Below, one piece after another: positions 27,340-36,581 of a stretch of 64,000 nt of DNA; position 1 is the stretch's first letter; the number at the start of each line of letters is the position of its first letter. Both the position numbers and the translations under genes were made by a program. Source of the stretch: Pseudomonas denitrificans (nom. rej.) (lineage in GTDB: Bacteria; Pseudomonadota; Gammaproteobacteria; Pseudomonadales; Pseudomonadaceae); assembly GCF_008807415.1 (NCBI RefSeq), contig NZ_CP043626.1:4750501-4814500 (forward strand). The letters run 5' to 3'. The notes under the pieces are model-generated. The model was not told the origin of the DNA. It was given only the letters and a program-made list of their open reading frames with translations, and did no database searches.

Positions 27340-29669
27340 GTGCGCAAACTCATAAGCTGGTGGAATTCCCGGGCAACCTGGTTTCCCTGTCTGCCCTCTT
27401 CCTGCTGGTGCCGCTGATCGGCCGCTACAGCCTTGGCTGGGGCTCCCCGCTGGGCTACCTGTCGGACCTCGCGCTGGGCACCCTGCTGGTCGTCGCAGTG
27501 CACAACCGTCGACTGTTCATCGCCATTCCGGTCATGCTGGTGTGGGCCCTGTCGGTGATCGGCACCGCCGAACTGGTCAGCGCCGTGGGCCGCATGCCTG
27601 CGCCGGAAGACCTGCACTTCCTCGCCGACCCGACCTTCGTCGCCAACTCCACCGAGGGCGGCGGGCTCAACCACCTGCACCTGGCAATCCTGATCGGCGC
27701 CGGCATCCTGCTCTGCGCGCTGCTCTGGCGCCGCCGCGAAAAGCCGCTGCCGCGCTACGCCTATGCCGTACCGGCCGCACTGCTGGCCGCCCACGCTGGC
27801 GTACAGTACTTCCAGCCCAGCGACGCGGAGATGTGGAAGCAGTTCAACCTGCCGCACCAGTTGGTCTCCCGCGCCGTCACCAGCGGCGAGATGGCCTACC
27901 AGGACTGGCGCGACCGCGACCAACCGGAGGTCCGCCCGGACGTCACCGGCCTGACCCAGCACGACCTCAATGGCACTTCGCTGCTGGCCGGCCGCGGCCA
28001 GGCGAAGAACGTACTGATCATCGCCATGGAGGGTATCCCTGGTGCCTACGTCGCCACCAACCGCGCCGCCCTGAGCAGCAGCTACGAAGAATCGATGATG
28101 CCGCGCCTGAGCACCTGGGCCGAGCGCGCCATGACCACTCCGGACTACGTGGTGCACAGCCACCAGACCATCCGCGGTCTCTACGCCATGCTCTGCGGCG
28201 ACTACAGCAAGCTGGACAACGGCACACCCAAGGGCGTCGAACTGCTGGGCAACCCGACCCGCGCCGCCGAATGCCTGCCGGCACAGATGCACCAGGCCGG
28301 CTTCAGCACCCACTTCCTGCAGGGCGCCGGGCTGCGCTTCATGGCCAAGGACAAGGTCATGCCGGCCATGGGCTTCGACAAGACCCTGGGCCGCGACTGG
28401 TTCAAGAAGAAACCCTACCTGGAATTCGCCTGGGGCATGGACGACAAGGCCTTCTTCGAGGGCGCGCTGGACTATGTCGGCCAACTGCGCCAGAAGAAGC
28501 AGCCGTGGATGCTCACCCTGCTCACCGTCGGCACACACCAGCCGTATTCGGCCACCCCGGAATACCTGGCCAAGTACCCGACCCCGCGCCAGGCCGCGGT
28601 CGCCTACCTGGATGACGCCGTCGATGCCTTCCTCAAGGGCCTGGAAGAGAAAGGCGTGCTCAAGGACACCCTGGTGATCGTCACCTCCGACGAATCCCAC
28701 GGCATCGACAACGTGCGCCTTGCCTCGGCCTGGGGCCTGAACCTGATTCTTGCACCGGAACAGGCCGCGCTGCCGCCAGTGAAGGCCGGCGTCTACGGCC
28801 ACGTCGATCTGGAATCCTCGGTGCTCGACTACTTCGCCATCAAGGCGCCACAGGATATCGCCGGCCGCTCGCTATTCCGCGAATACGCCAACGGCCGCGA
28901 GATGGTGACCTTCACCAACGGCATGCAGCGTTATCACGACGGCAAGGGCAACTTCACCGAGTGCGACTTCCAGCAGGTCTGCCGGCGCTACAAGAGTGAC
29001 GGTTTCATCGCCGACACCGCCAAGTTCGAAGGCCGCTTCAGTGGCCGCGACGCCCGCCTGATGACTGCCCGAGCAGACATCCTCGACCAGTCGGTGACCA
29101 AGGCGCAGTCGGCTCGCGAATACCAGTTCGCGACCAAGGAACGGATCCGCCTGAAGCCACAGATCGACAACGAGTACACCGACAACCTGATCGGCGCGCA
29201 GTACCTGGAGTTTCCGGCCAACACCCACACCACGGTGCGCCTGAAGATCCGCGCGATCCAGATGGACGCCAATGGGGCGAAAGTGACGCTCAAGACGCGC
29301 TCCTTCGAGAAGCCCGTGCCCATCGAGATGCCGGACTTCCCGCTGGTGAAACGCAACCAGCCGCTGGAAGTGAGCTTCGGCTTCGACAACGAGGAAGCCC
29401 GCAAGGCCTTCTCCTTCCACCTGCTCGCCGAAGGCAAGGGCGTCATCGAGATCACCGATTTCCACGTGCTGACCCAGCCGCGCAAATCGACGATCAACGC
29501 CACCGAGGCTGGCGGTACCGGTCTGGCCGACGCCAAGCCATTGCCGATCCCGCGCCTGTCCGGGCACCCGAACCTGATGGCCAGCCAGCCACCGGAATCC
29601 CAGGACGACATAACCCCTGCAGAGGCGATCGAAGATCCGAACCCGCAACTGCGGCAGATGATGCAGTGA
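27340..29669 (+). CDS. LTA synthase-like sulfatase-family membrane protein, apparent N-terminal frameshift
   Basis: Alkaline-phosphatase-superfamily membrane enzyme of the LtaS/EptA/OpgB type. Several N-terminal transmembrane helices lie in about the first 150 residues, then a sulfatase-like catalytic domain with VLIIAMEGIPGAY, the likely nucleophile Thr in SHQTIRGLYAMLCGDY, and the metal motif IVTSDESHGID. The continuous frame opens at GTG 27360, which has no Shine-Dalgarno. A better start is GTG 27340 after GCGGAG, encoding VRKLISWWNSRATWFP in another frame. One extra C in the CCC at 27385-27387 joins this to LSALFLLVPLIGRYS, giving about 776 residues. The substrate is unknown; phosphoglycerol or phosphoethanolamine transfer to envelope glycans is plausible. 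Confidence 0.85.
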
Positions 29670-29675
29670 TACCAA

Positions 29676-29705
29676 CCGGCGGCCCCAGGGCCGCCGGACT
29701 TTTAT
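29676..29705 (+). terminator. Terminator of the sulfatase gene
   Basis: CCGGCGGC and GCCGCCGG arms with a 6-nt loop, followed by ACTTTTAT. Confidence 0.8.
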
Positions 29706-29952
29706 CGGCCGGTCTAAACTGGCACTATCCCGCCCCCGCGCCACCACCTGATGCCCTCATCCGGCGCGGCTAGTTCAGCCCAGGCGACAACGCCGAGCGG
29801 CAATGCGACAACTTGCCACTACAGCCGACGACCGCGGCAGATGGGCGCTTGGCGCACTCAGGAGTGCGTGTTAGGTTGCCCCTCGCCAGGATGGCCCCGA
29901 TTCTGCAGTGACCTGCTGCGAAAGCGTCCGAATAACAATAGAGGAGCCCCCT

Positions 29953-30726
29953 ATGGCCACGGCCATACCCGCACTGGAAATCCGTAACCTGCACAAGCGT
30001 TACGGTGACCTGGAAGTGCTCAAAGGCATTTCCCTGACCGCCCGCGACGGCGATGTGATTTCCATTCTCGGCTCCTCCGGTTCCGGTAAATCCACGTTCC
30101 TGCGCTGCATCAACCTGCTGGAGAACCCGCACCAAGGCCAGATCCTGGTCGCCGGTGAAGAGCTCAAGCTGAAGAAGACCAAGGACGGCTCGCTGGTCGC
30201 CTCGGACAACAAGCAGATCAACCGTCTGCGCAGCGAACTGGGCTTCGTCTTCCAGAACTTCAACCTTTGGCCGCACATGAGCATCCTCGACAACATCATC
30301 GAGGCGCCGCGTCGTGTGCTGGGCAAGACCAAGGCCGAGGCCACCGAGATCGCCGAGGCTCTGCTGGCCAAGGTCGGCATCTCCGACAAGCGCCATAGCT
30401 TCCCCGCGCAGCTTTCCGGTGGCCAGCAGCAGCGCGCCGCCATCGCCCGCACGCTGGCGATGCAGCCCAAGGTCATCCTCTTCGACGAGCCGACGTCGGC
30501 ACTGGACCCGGAAATGGTCCAGGAAGTGCTTAACGTTATCCGCGCGCTCGCCGATGAGGGTCGCACCATGCTGCTGGTGACCCATGAAATGAACTTTGCC
30601 CGCCAGGTATCCAGTGAGGTGGTGTTCCTCCACCAGGGCCTGGTAGAAGAGCAGGGACCGCCGCAGCAGGTATTTGACAACCCGCAATCGGCACGCTGTA
30701 AACAATTCATGTCCAGCCACCGCTAA
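29953..30726 (+). CDS. Polar amino acid ABC transporter, ATP-binding protein
   Basis: Cytoplasmic ATPase of a HisP/GlnQ-type importer, 257 residues from the ATG at 29953 with GAGGAG upstream. It shows Walker A GSSGSGKS, the Q-loop FQNFNLWPHM, signature LSGGQQQR, Walker B ILFDEPTSALDPE and the H-loop VTHEM. The insertion ELKLKKTKDGSLVASDNKQI is typical of the histidine/arginine/octopine group. It heads a four-gene operon (ATPase, binding protein, two permeases); specificity for basic amino acids is likely but not proven. Confidence 0.94.
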   Translation: MATAIPALEIRNLHKRYGDLEVLKGISLTARDGDVISILGSSGSGKSTFLRCINLLENPHQGQILVAGEELKLKKTKDGSLVASDNKQINRLRSELGFVFQNFNLWPHMSILDNIIEAPRRVLGKTKAEATEIAEALLAKVGISDKRHSFPAQLSGGQQQRAAIARTLAMQPKVILFDEPTSALDPEMVQEVLNVIRALADEGRTMLLVTHEMNFARQVSSEVVFLHQGLVEEQGPPQQVFDNPQSARCKQFMSSHR

Positions 30727-30740
30727 CGGAGCATTACTGC

Positions 30741-31493
30741 ATGAACAACTATAAGAAGATCGTTCTGGCTATCGCGGCCACCTTCGCCCTGGGGAGCCAG
30801 GCCATCGCCGCGGACAAACTGCGCATCGGTACCGAAGGCGCCTACCCGCCCTTCAACGGCATCGACGCCAGCGGCCAGGTCGTCGGTTTCGATATCGAGA
30901 TCGGCAAGGCGCTGTGCGCCAAGATGAAGACCGAGTGCGACGTCGTCACCTCCGACTGGGACGGCATCATCCCGGCGCTGAACGCCAAGAAGTTCGACTT
31001 CATCGTCGCTTCCATGTCGATCACCGACGAGCGCAAGCAGGCCGTTGACTTCACCAACGCCTACTACACCAACAAGCTGCAGTTCGTGGCGCCGAAGTCG
31101 ACCGACTTCAAGACCGACAAGGGCTACCTCAAGGGCAAGGTGATCGGTGCGCAGCGCGCGACCATCGCCGGCACCTGGCTTGAGGACAACATGGCCGACA
31201 CCGTCACCATCAAGTTGTACGACACTCAGGAAAACGCCTACCTCGACCTGTCCTCGGGCCGCCTCGACGGCGTGCTGGCCGACAAGTTCGTGCAGTACGA
31301 CTGGCTGAAGAGCGACGCCGGCAAGGACTTCGAGTTCAAGGGCGAGCCGGTGTTCGACAACGACAAGATCGGCATCGCCGTGCGCAAGGGCGACCCGCTG
31401 CGTGACAAGCTGAACGCCGCTCTGAAGGAAATCGTCGACGACGGTACCTACAAGAAGATCAACGACAAGTACTTCCCCTTCAGCATCTACTGA
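30741..31493 (+). CDS. Polar amino acid ABC transporter, periplasmic binding protein
   Basis: A 250-residue exported binding protein 14 bp after the ATPase gene. The signal peptide MNNYKKIVLAIAATFALGSQ ends at AIAAD. The family 3 body has RIGTEGAYPPFNGIDASGQV, GFDIEIGKALC, the ligand-contact stretch ASMSITDERKQAVDFTNAYY, and SGRLDGVLADKF. The two cysteines in the first lobe (ALCAKMKTEC) match the disulfide of lysine/arginine/ornithine and histidine-binding proteins, supporting a basic-amino-acid ligand. Confidence 0.94.
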   Translation: MNNYKKIVLAIAATFALGSQAIAADKLRIGTEGAYPPFNGIDASGQVVGFDIEIGKALCAKMKTECDVVTSDWDGIIPALNAKKFDFIVASMSITDERKQAVDFTNAYYTNKLQFVAPKSTDFKTDKGYLKGKVIGAQRATIAGTWLEDNMADTVTIKLYDTQENAYLDLSSGRLDGVLADKFVQYDWLKSDAGKDFEFKGEPVFDNDKIGIAVRKGDPLRDKLNAALKEIVDDGTYKKINDKYFPFSIY

Positions 31494-31502
31494 TGCATGT
31501 GC

Positions 31503-31528
31503 CGCGCCGCCCCTCGCCGGGCGGCGCG
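31503..31528 (+). other. Perfect 10-bp hairpin between binding-protein and permease genes
   Basis: CGCGCCGCCC and GGGCGGCGCG arms with loop CTCGCC lie just after the binding-protein stop. Similar intergenic hairpins in importer operons protect the upstream mRNA and lower permease expression. No T run follows, so full termination is unlikely. Confidence 0.7.
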
Positions 31529-31549
31529 CGCCTTCAGGCGTGACTCCCC

Positions 31550-32245
31550 ATGATTTTCGACCTGCACGGCTTTGGCGATCAGTTGATCGCCGGCACCTGG
31601 ATGACGCTCAAGCTCTCGCTCGCCGCAGTCTGCGTGGGACTGGTCCTCGGCCTGCTCGGCGCCATCGCCAAGACCTCGAAGAACGGCTTCCTGCGCATGC
31701 TCGGCGGTTTCTATACCACCGTAGTTCGCGGCGTACCCGAGACACTCTGGGTACTGATGATCTATTTCGGCACCGTGGCCGGCCTGAACGCCATCGGTGA
31801 CCTCTTCGGCCACCCCGAATTCGCACTCTCGCCCTTTGCCGCAGGCACCTGTGCCCTGGGCCTGTGCTTCGGCGCCTATGCCACCGAAGTCTTCCGTGGC
31901 GCGCTGCTGGCGATTCCCAAGGGCCACCGCGAAGCCGGCCAGGCGCTGGGCCTCTCGGCTCCACGCATCTTCTGGCGCATCGTGCTGCCGCAGGTATGGC
32001 GCGTGGCGCTGCCGGGCCTGGGTAACCTCTATCTGATTCTTCTGAAGGACACCGCCCTGGTCTCGCTGATCACCCTCGACGAGATCATGCGCAAGGCCCA
32101 GGTCGCCTCCAACGCGACCAAGGAGCCCTTCACCTTCTACATGACCGCGGCCTTCATCTACCTGGGCCTGACCGTCTTCATCATGGCCGCCCTGCACTTC
32201 CTCGAGCGTCGCGCCGGCCGTGGCTTCGTGAGGAACGAGCTATGA
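31550..32245 (+). CDS. Polar amino acid ABC transporter, permease (HisQ/ArtQ-like)
   Basis: A 231-residue inner-membrane permease with about five helices. It has the start TWMTLKLSLAAVCVGLVLGL, the TTVVRGVPETLWVLMIYF loop and the EAA motif EVFRGALLAIPKGHREAGQA followed by LGLSAPRIFWRIVLPQ. It forms a heterodimer with the next permease, whose ATG overlaps this stop. Confidence 0.93.
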   Translation: MIFDLHGFGDQLIAGTWMTLKLSLAAVCVGLVLGLLGAIAKTSKNGFLRMLGGFYTTVVRGVPETLWVLMIYFGTVAGLNAIGDLFGHPEFALSPFAAGTCALGLCFGAYATEVFRGALLAIPKGHREAGQALGLSAPRIFWRIVLPQVWRVALPGLGNLYLILLKDTALVSLITLDEIMRKAQVASNATKEPFTFYMTAAFIYLGLTVFIMAALHFLERRAGRGFVRNEL

Positions 32246-32934
32246 CCGATCTCGAGCTGATCCTCAAATGGCTGCCGAAGATGTTCCAGGGCGCCACCCT
32301 GACCCTGGAGCTGCTGGCCATCGCCGTGGTCGCCGGCCTGTGCCTGGCCGTACCGCTGGGCATCGCCCGCGCCTCGCGCCACTGGTACGTGCGAGCAGTG
32401 CCTTACACCTACATCTTCTTCTTCCGTGGCACGCCGCTGCTGCTGCAGCTGTTCATCGTCTACTACGGCTTCGCCCAGTTCGAGAGTGTGCGCAAGGGGC
32501 CGCTCTGGCCGTACCTGCGCGACCCGTACTGGTGCGCCCTGCTGACCATGACGCTGCACACCGCGGCCTACATCGCCGAGATCCTGCGCGGCGCCATCCA
32601 CGCCATCCCGGTGGGTGAAGTGGAAGCCGCCCGCGCACTGGGCATGTCCCGTCGCCAGGCGCTGTTCCACATCATCCTGCCGCGCGCCGCGCGCATCGCC
32701 ATGCCGGCCTACAGCAACGAGGTGATCCTCATGCTCAAGGCCAGCGCCGTGGTGTACACCGTGACCCTGTTCGACATCATGGGCATGACCCGCACCATCA
32801 TCGCGCGCACCTACGAGGCCATGCTGTTCTTCTGCCTCGCCGGCCTGTTCTACCTGGTCATCACGCTGCTGCTGACGCGCATCTTCCGCCTGCTGGAACG
32901 CTGGCTGAAGGTGGACTCCATGCAGGGCCGCTGA
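32242..32934 (+). CDS. Polar amino acid ABC transporter, permease (HisM/ArtM-like)
   Basis: A 230-residue partner permease starting at an ATGA overlap with the previous gene. It has the family FFFRGTPLLLQLFIVYYGF motif and the EAA loop EILRGAIHAIPVGEVEAARA followed by LGMSRRQALFHIILPRA. The long FES-RKGPLWPYLRDPYWCALL insertion is typical of the HisM subgroup. It is the last gene of the transporter operon. Confidence 0.93.
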   Translation: MTDLELILKWLPKMFQGATLTLELLAIAVVAGLCLAVPLGIARASRHWYVRAVPYTYIFFFRGTPLLLQLFIVYYGFAQFESVRKGPLWPYLRDPYWCALLTMTLHTAAYIAEILRGAIHAIPVGEVEAARALGMSRRQALFHIILPRAARIAMPAYSNEVILMLKASAVVYTVTLFDIMGMTRTIIARTYEAMLFFCLAGLFYLVITLLLTRIFRLLERWLKVDSMQGR

Positions 32935-32962
32935 CCGGCGCACCGTTCGCCCACGGGGTCGC

Positions 32963-32968
32963 TATAAT
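32963..32968 (+). promoter_or_regulatory. -10 element (TATAAT) before the methyltransferase gene
   Basis: A consensus TATAAT lies 33 bp before the GTG at 33001. The predicted transcript start is about 32975, so the leader would be very short. No clear -35 is seen (CCACGG is at the expected position). Confidence 0.6.
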
Positions 32969-33000
32969 GCGCGCCCCGTGGTTTGCCTCCGCTTCGCACC

Positions 33001-34221
33001 GTGCTCCCGAACGACACTCCCCTGACCGGCTCCGACCTGCTCCAGCGCTTCCAGGCACTGGACGGCTTCCTGCTGGACCATCAGGCGCTATGGCGGCCGA
33101 AACCCTTCACGGCGCTGGAGCTGGCCTGGGAGCGCGAGCACCCCGAACTGGCCGCCTGGCTACGCAGCCGCAGCCTCGATGACGCCGAGGCGGTGCACAA
33201 CGCGCCCGAGCAGCTCGACGCCCCCACGCCCTTCCCGGCATTGGCTGCCACGGCCGCAAAGCTGTCCGTCGTCGGCGAACTCCCGGCAACGCCGCTGGGC
33301 AAGCTGCCGAACCTGCTGACCGTCGATGTGCCTGGCCGCAAGTGGCAACAGATCGAAGCCTTCGCCAGCCGCCTGGATTTCGCCGAAGCACCGCAGCAAT
33401 GGCTCGACTGGTGCGCCGGCAAAGGCCATCTGGGCCGTCTGCTGGCGCGTGACGGCAAGCCGCTGCTGAGCCTGGAGTTTGACCATGCCCTAGTGGAAGA
33501 CGGCCAGCGCCTGAGCGACCGGCTTCAGCTTCACGCCCGGCATCACCAGCAGGACGTGCTCGCACCGGACGTCCGCGAGCACCTGCAGACCGAGCACACC
33601 GCCGTCGCCCTGCACGCCTGCGGCAACCTGCACGTACGCTTGCTGCAACTGGCCAGCGCCCAGGGCTGCCACCAGCTCGCCGTGGCGCCCTGCTGCTACA
33701 ACCGCATCGATAGCGAGTATTACCAGCCGCTCTCGCATGCCGCACAAAGCTCCACCCTGCTGCTCTCGCGGGACGACCTGCGCCTGCCGCTCGCGGAAAC
33801 CGTCACCGCTGGCGCCCGCGTGCGCCGCCAGCGCGACGGCTCGATGGCGCGGCGGCTGGCTTTCGACCTGCTGCAACGGGAAGTCCGCGGCAGCAATGAC
33901 TACCTGCCCACTCCCTCCGTGCCGCCGACCTGGCTGGACAAGCCCTTCGCCGACTATTGCCGCGACCTGGCCGCGCTCAGGGAGCTCGACCTGCCCACTG
34001 GCAACGACTGGCAGGAGCTGGAGGCCAGGGGCTGGCAACGCCTGGCCCAGGTTCGCAACCTGGAACTGGTGCGCGGACTGTTCCGCCGCCCCATGGAGCT
34101 GTGGCTGCTGCTCGATCGCGCGTTATTCCTCCAGGAACAGGGCTATCGCGCCACCCTGGGCGCCTTCTGCGCCACCCGGATGACCCCTCGCAACCTGCTA
34201 TTACTGGCCGAACGCATCTGA
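33001..34221 (+). CDS. SAM-dependent methyltransferase (class I)
   Basis: A 406-residue protein from GTG 33001; an in-frame TTG at 32983 would add six residues. The glycine-rich SAM motif I is WLDWCAGKGHLGRLLA (about 137-152), followed by the acidic strand LLSLEFD, and motif LHACGNLHVRLLQLA with APCCYNRI. This matches uncharacterised methyltransferases annotated next to the amino acid transporter and MarR genes in pseudomonads. A tRNA or rRNA substrate is possible from the Cys-Cys-Tyr motif, but this is inference. Confidence 0.82.
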   Translation: MLPNDTPLTGSDLLQRFQALDGFLLDHQALWRPKPFTALELAWEREHPELAAWLRSRSLDDAEAVHNAPEQLDAPTPFPALAATAAKLSVVGELPATPLGKLPNLLTVDVPGRKWQQIEAFASRLDFAEAPQQWLDWCAGKGHLGRLLARDGKPLLSLEFDHALVEDGQRLSDRLQLHARHHQQDVLAPDVREHLQTEHTAVALHACGNLHVRLLQLASAQGCHQLAVAPCCYNRIDSEYYQPLSHAAQSSTLLLSRDDLRLPLAETVTAGARVRRQRDGSMARRLAFDLLQREVRGSNDYLPTPSVPPTWLDKPFADYCRDLAALRELDLPTGNDWQELEARGWQRLAQVRNLELVRGLFRRPMELWLLLDRALFLQEQGYRATLGAFCATRMTPRNLLLLAERI

Positions 34222-34541
34222 GACGGGCGTTCCAGGGCTTCACCCACAGACCCTGTGGATAACTCTGTTCGTAACCCCGGAAAAAACTCCCCTTCCTTAC
34301 TGCCCAGACCGCCTCGCTGCGATCTGGTCATTTTCTGTACATATAAATTTAATCCTTGAAAAACAGTAGGTTACGAGACTTCGTGATTGCTATCACATCT
34401 CATATGCGATTTGCGCCCTAAAGCTACCCCCCTTGTGCATAAAGGTCTTCAGCGGTGTAGGAAATCAGCCATTCCTGTTGCCATTCCTGCTCCAATAGCG
34501 CTTCGTCGAACGGATTGTTGCGTAATCGCGACAATCTAATC
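34222..34541. other. Intergenic region before the marR promoter
   Basis: This 320-bp stretch is AT-richer than its surroundings and has no supported gene. It contains one exact DnaA-box-like TGTGGATAA (34254-34262). A GTGATTGCTATCACATCTCA stretch near 34383-34402 resembles a CRP/Vfr or ANR-type palindrome (GTGA-N6-TCAC). It probably regulates the marR-efflux operon. Confidence 0.5.
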
Positions 34542-34595
34542 TTGTCAATCGCTGCCTAGGCAGTATCATTTCGAAACATTTCACTGCCTAAGCAG
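34542..34595 (+). promoter_or_regulatory. marR promoter with two palindromic operators
   Basis: A -35 TTGTCA (34542-34547) and -10 TATCAT (34564-34569) are spaced by 16 bp. The perfect palindrome CTGCCTAGGCAG (34552-34563) lies exactly between them. CTGCCTAAGCAG (34584-34595) repeats it 32 bp downstream, just before the marR ATG. Placement implies autorepression by the MarR protein with derepression of the efflux genes. Confidence 0.82.
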
Positions 34596-34609
34596 CTTTC
34601 TGTTTTGAC

Positions 34610-35083
34610 ATGAATCACTACGACGTCGCGGATTTTCCGTTCAAAGGCTCCATCGGCCAGCTGCTGGGTGCCACCGCCATCCTCAAGGATCGCCTGCTGG
34701 ACAAGCATCTGGCGCACCTGGACATCACCGCCGCGCAGTTCAAGGTGCTGTTCTTCATCGGCAACGACCGCGCCAACACCCCGGCCGAGCTGTGCCGCGA
34801 GCTGTCCATCGACAGCGGGTCCATGACCCGCATGCTCGACCGCCTGGCACGCAAGGACCTGCTGGTCCGCGAGCCCTGCCAGAACGACCGACGCAGCGTG
34901 CGCCTAAGCCTGAGCCCCACCGGACAGGCCGTGAATGACGAAGCCCCGAGCATCGCCGCTGCAGCCATGAACGAGCTGGTCGGTGGCCTCTCCCGCGATG
35001 AACTGCAGACCCTCACCGGCCTGCTCGACAAGATCCTGCGCGCCCACGGCGCCGCGGCCCATTGCGCGGCGCAGGAGAAATGA
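34610..35083 (+). CDS. MarR-family transcriptional regulator
   Basis: A 157-residue dimeric winged-helix repressor. The DNA-binding part is ITAAQFKVLFFIGNDRANTP, then AELCRELSIDSGSMTRMLDR, and the wing REPCQNDRRSVRLSLSPTG. The ATG at 34610 lacks a strong Shine-Dalgarno. It is the first gene of an operon with an outer-membrane factor, HlyD adaptor and DHA2 pump, the emrR-emrAB-like layout. The two CTGCCTARGCAG palindromes upstream are its likely operators. Inducers, probably hydrophobic or phenolic compounds, cannot be read from the sequence. Confidence 0.93.
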   Translation: MNHYDVADFPFKGSIGQLLGATAILKDRLLDKHLAHLDITAAQFKVLFFIGNDRANTPAELCRELSIDSGSMTRMLDRLARKDLLVREPCQNDRRSVRLSLSPTGQAVNDEAPSIAAAAMNELVGGLSRDELQTLTGLLDKILRAHGAAAHCAAQEK

Positions 35084-35085
35084 TC

Positions 35086-36567
35086 ATGAACCATCTCCGT
35101 ATCGCCCTGCTGCCGGCCGCCGTGTTCGCCGCCGCGCTGAGCCTGTCCGGCTGCGTCAGCTACAAGGGCCTGGACATCAGTGGCAAGGCCGTCGACCCCG
35201 CCAGCCTGAAGGCTGGCGTCAGCCTCGATGGTACTCCGCTGTCCACCGCTGCCTGGCCCAGCGAGCACTGGTGGATCAGCCTGGGCGACCCGCAGCTGGA
35301 CAGTCTGATCAGCGAGGCCCTGCAAGGCACGCCGGACCTGGACATCGCCAGCGCCCGCGCACGCCAGGCCATCGCCGCTGCGCAAGCGCAGGACGCCGCG
35401 CGCATGCCCAGCGTCAAGGGCACCGCCAGTTATGCCGGCATCCGCGCACCGGAAAGCGTGATTCCTGCGCCCATGGGCGGTCGCTACTCGGCGGTAAAAT
35501 ACCTGTCGCTCAGCTTCAGCTACGACCTCGATCTCTGGGGCGGCCAGCGCGACGCCTGGGAAGCCGCCCTCGGCCAGGCCAACGCTGCCGAAGTCGACCG
35601 CCAGGCCGCCTCGATCACGCTCTCCACCAATGTCGCCCGCGCCTACAGCAATCTGGCCCACGCCTTCGTTGCCCGCGACCTGGCCAAGGACGAACTGGAT
35701 CGCTCGCAGCACCTCTTCCAGCTCAGCCAGAAACGCATGGACGCTGGTCTCGACAGCAAGGTCCAGCTGCAACAGACGCAGTCCCAGGTCGCCAGCGCCA
35801 AGCAGCAGCTGGCCGCCGCGGAACAGGAAATTGCCAGCGACCGCATCGCCCTCGCCGTCCTGCTCGGCCAGGGCCCGGACCGTGGTCAGGACCTGCAGCG
35901 TCCGCAGGTGCTCAAGCCCGGCGCGCTGAGCCTGCCGTCGAACCTGCCGGCCGAACTGCTCGGTCGCCGCCCGGACATCGTCGCCGCGCGCTGGCGGGTC
36001 GAAGCTGCATCAAAAAACATCGACTCGGCGAAGACCGAGTTCTATCCCAACGTGAACCTGGGCGCGATGGTCGGCCTGGCCGCTCTGCACACCAGCGACG
36101 TGCTGAAAGCGCCAAGCCGGTTCTTCCAGATCGCGCCGGCCATCTCCCTGCCGATCTTCGACGGTGGCCGCCTGCGCGCCAACCTGGCCGGGAAAGACGC
36201 CGACTACGACCTGGCCGTCGCCCAGTACAACAAGACCCTGGTCAGCGCTCTCGGCGAGGTTACCGACGATCTCGGCAAGCTGCGCTCGCTGGAGCAGCAG
36301 ATCGACGACCAGCGCGATGCCCGCGATATCGCAAAGTCCAACTTCGACCTGGCCATGCGCCGTTACGGCGAAGGCGTCGGCAACTACCTCGACGCCCTCA
36401 GCGTGCAGCAGCAGCTGCTCCTCGCCGAACGCCAGCTGGCCAGCCTGGACGCCCAACGCATCGACCTTTCGGTGCAACTGGTCCAGGCCCTGGGCGGTGG
36501 CTACCAGCCCGACACCACTTCCACTCCTGCCCCGCTCGCCCAGGCGAACGCGGCCGCCGCGCACTGA
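35086..36567 (+). CDS. Efflux outer-membrane factor lipoprotein (NodT/OprM family)
   Basis: A 493-residue TolC-like outer-membrane channel. The ATG at 35086 has AGGAG eight bases upstream, whereas the ATG at 35080 is too close. The lipobox LSLSGCVSY predicts acylation at the Cys near residue 22. The family features HWWISLGDPQLDSLISEAL, ARAYSNLAHAFVARDL, and RRPDIVAARWRVEAASKNID are present. With the following adaptor and pump it forms a tripartite exporter. Confidence 0.94.
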   Translation: MNHLRIALLPAAVFAAALSLSGCVSYKGLDISGKAVDPASLKAGVSLDGTPLSTAAWPSEHWWISLGDPQLDSLISEALQGTPDLDIASARARQAIAAAQAQDAARMPSVKGTASYAGIRAPESVIPAPMGGRYSAVKYLSLSFSYDLDLWGGQRDAWEAALGQANAAEVDRQAASITLSTNVARAYSNLAHAFVARDLAKDELDRSQHLFQLSQKRMDAGLDSKVQLQQTQSQVASAKQQLAAAEQEIASDRIALAVLLGQGPDRGQDLQRPQVLKPGALSLPSNLPAELLGRRPDIVAARWRVEAASKNIDSAKTEFYPNVNLGAMVGLAALHTSDVLKAPSRFFQIAPAISLPIFDGGRLRANLAGKDADYDLAVAQYNKTLVSALGEVTDDLGKLRSLEQQIDDQRDARDIAKSNFDLAMRRYGEGVGNYLDALSVQQQLLLAERQLASLDAQRIDLSVQLVQALGGGYQPDTTSTPAPLAQANAAAAH

Positions 36568-36581
36568 ACGAGGCACCCGAC

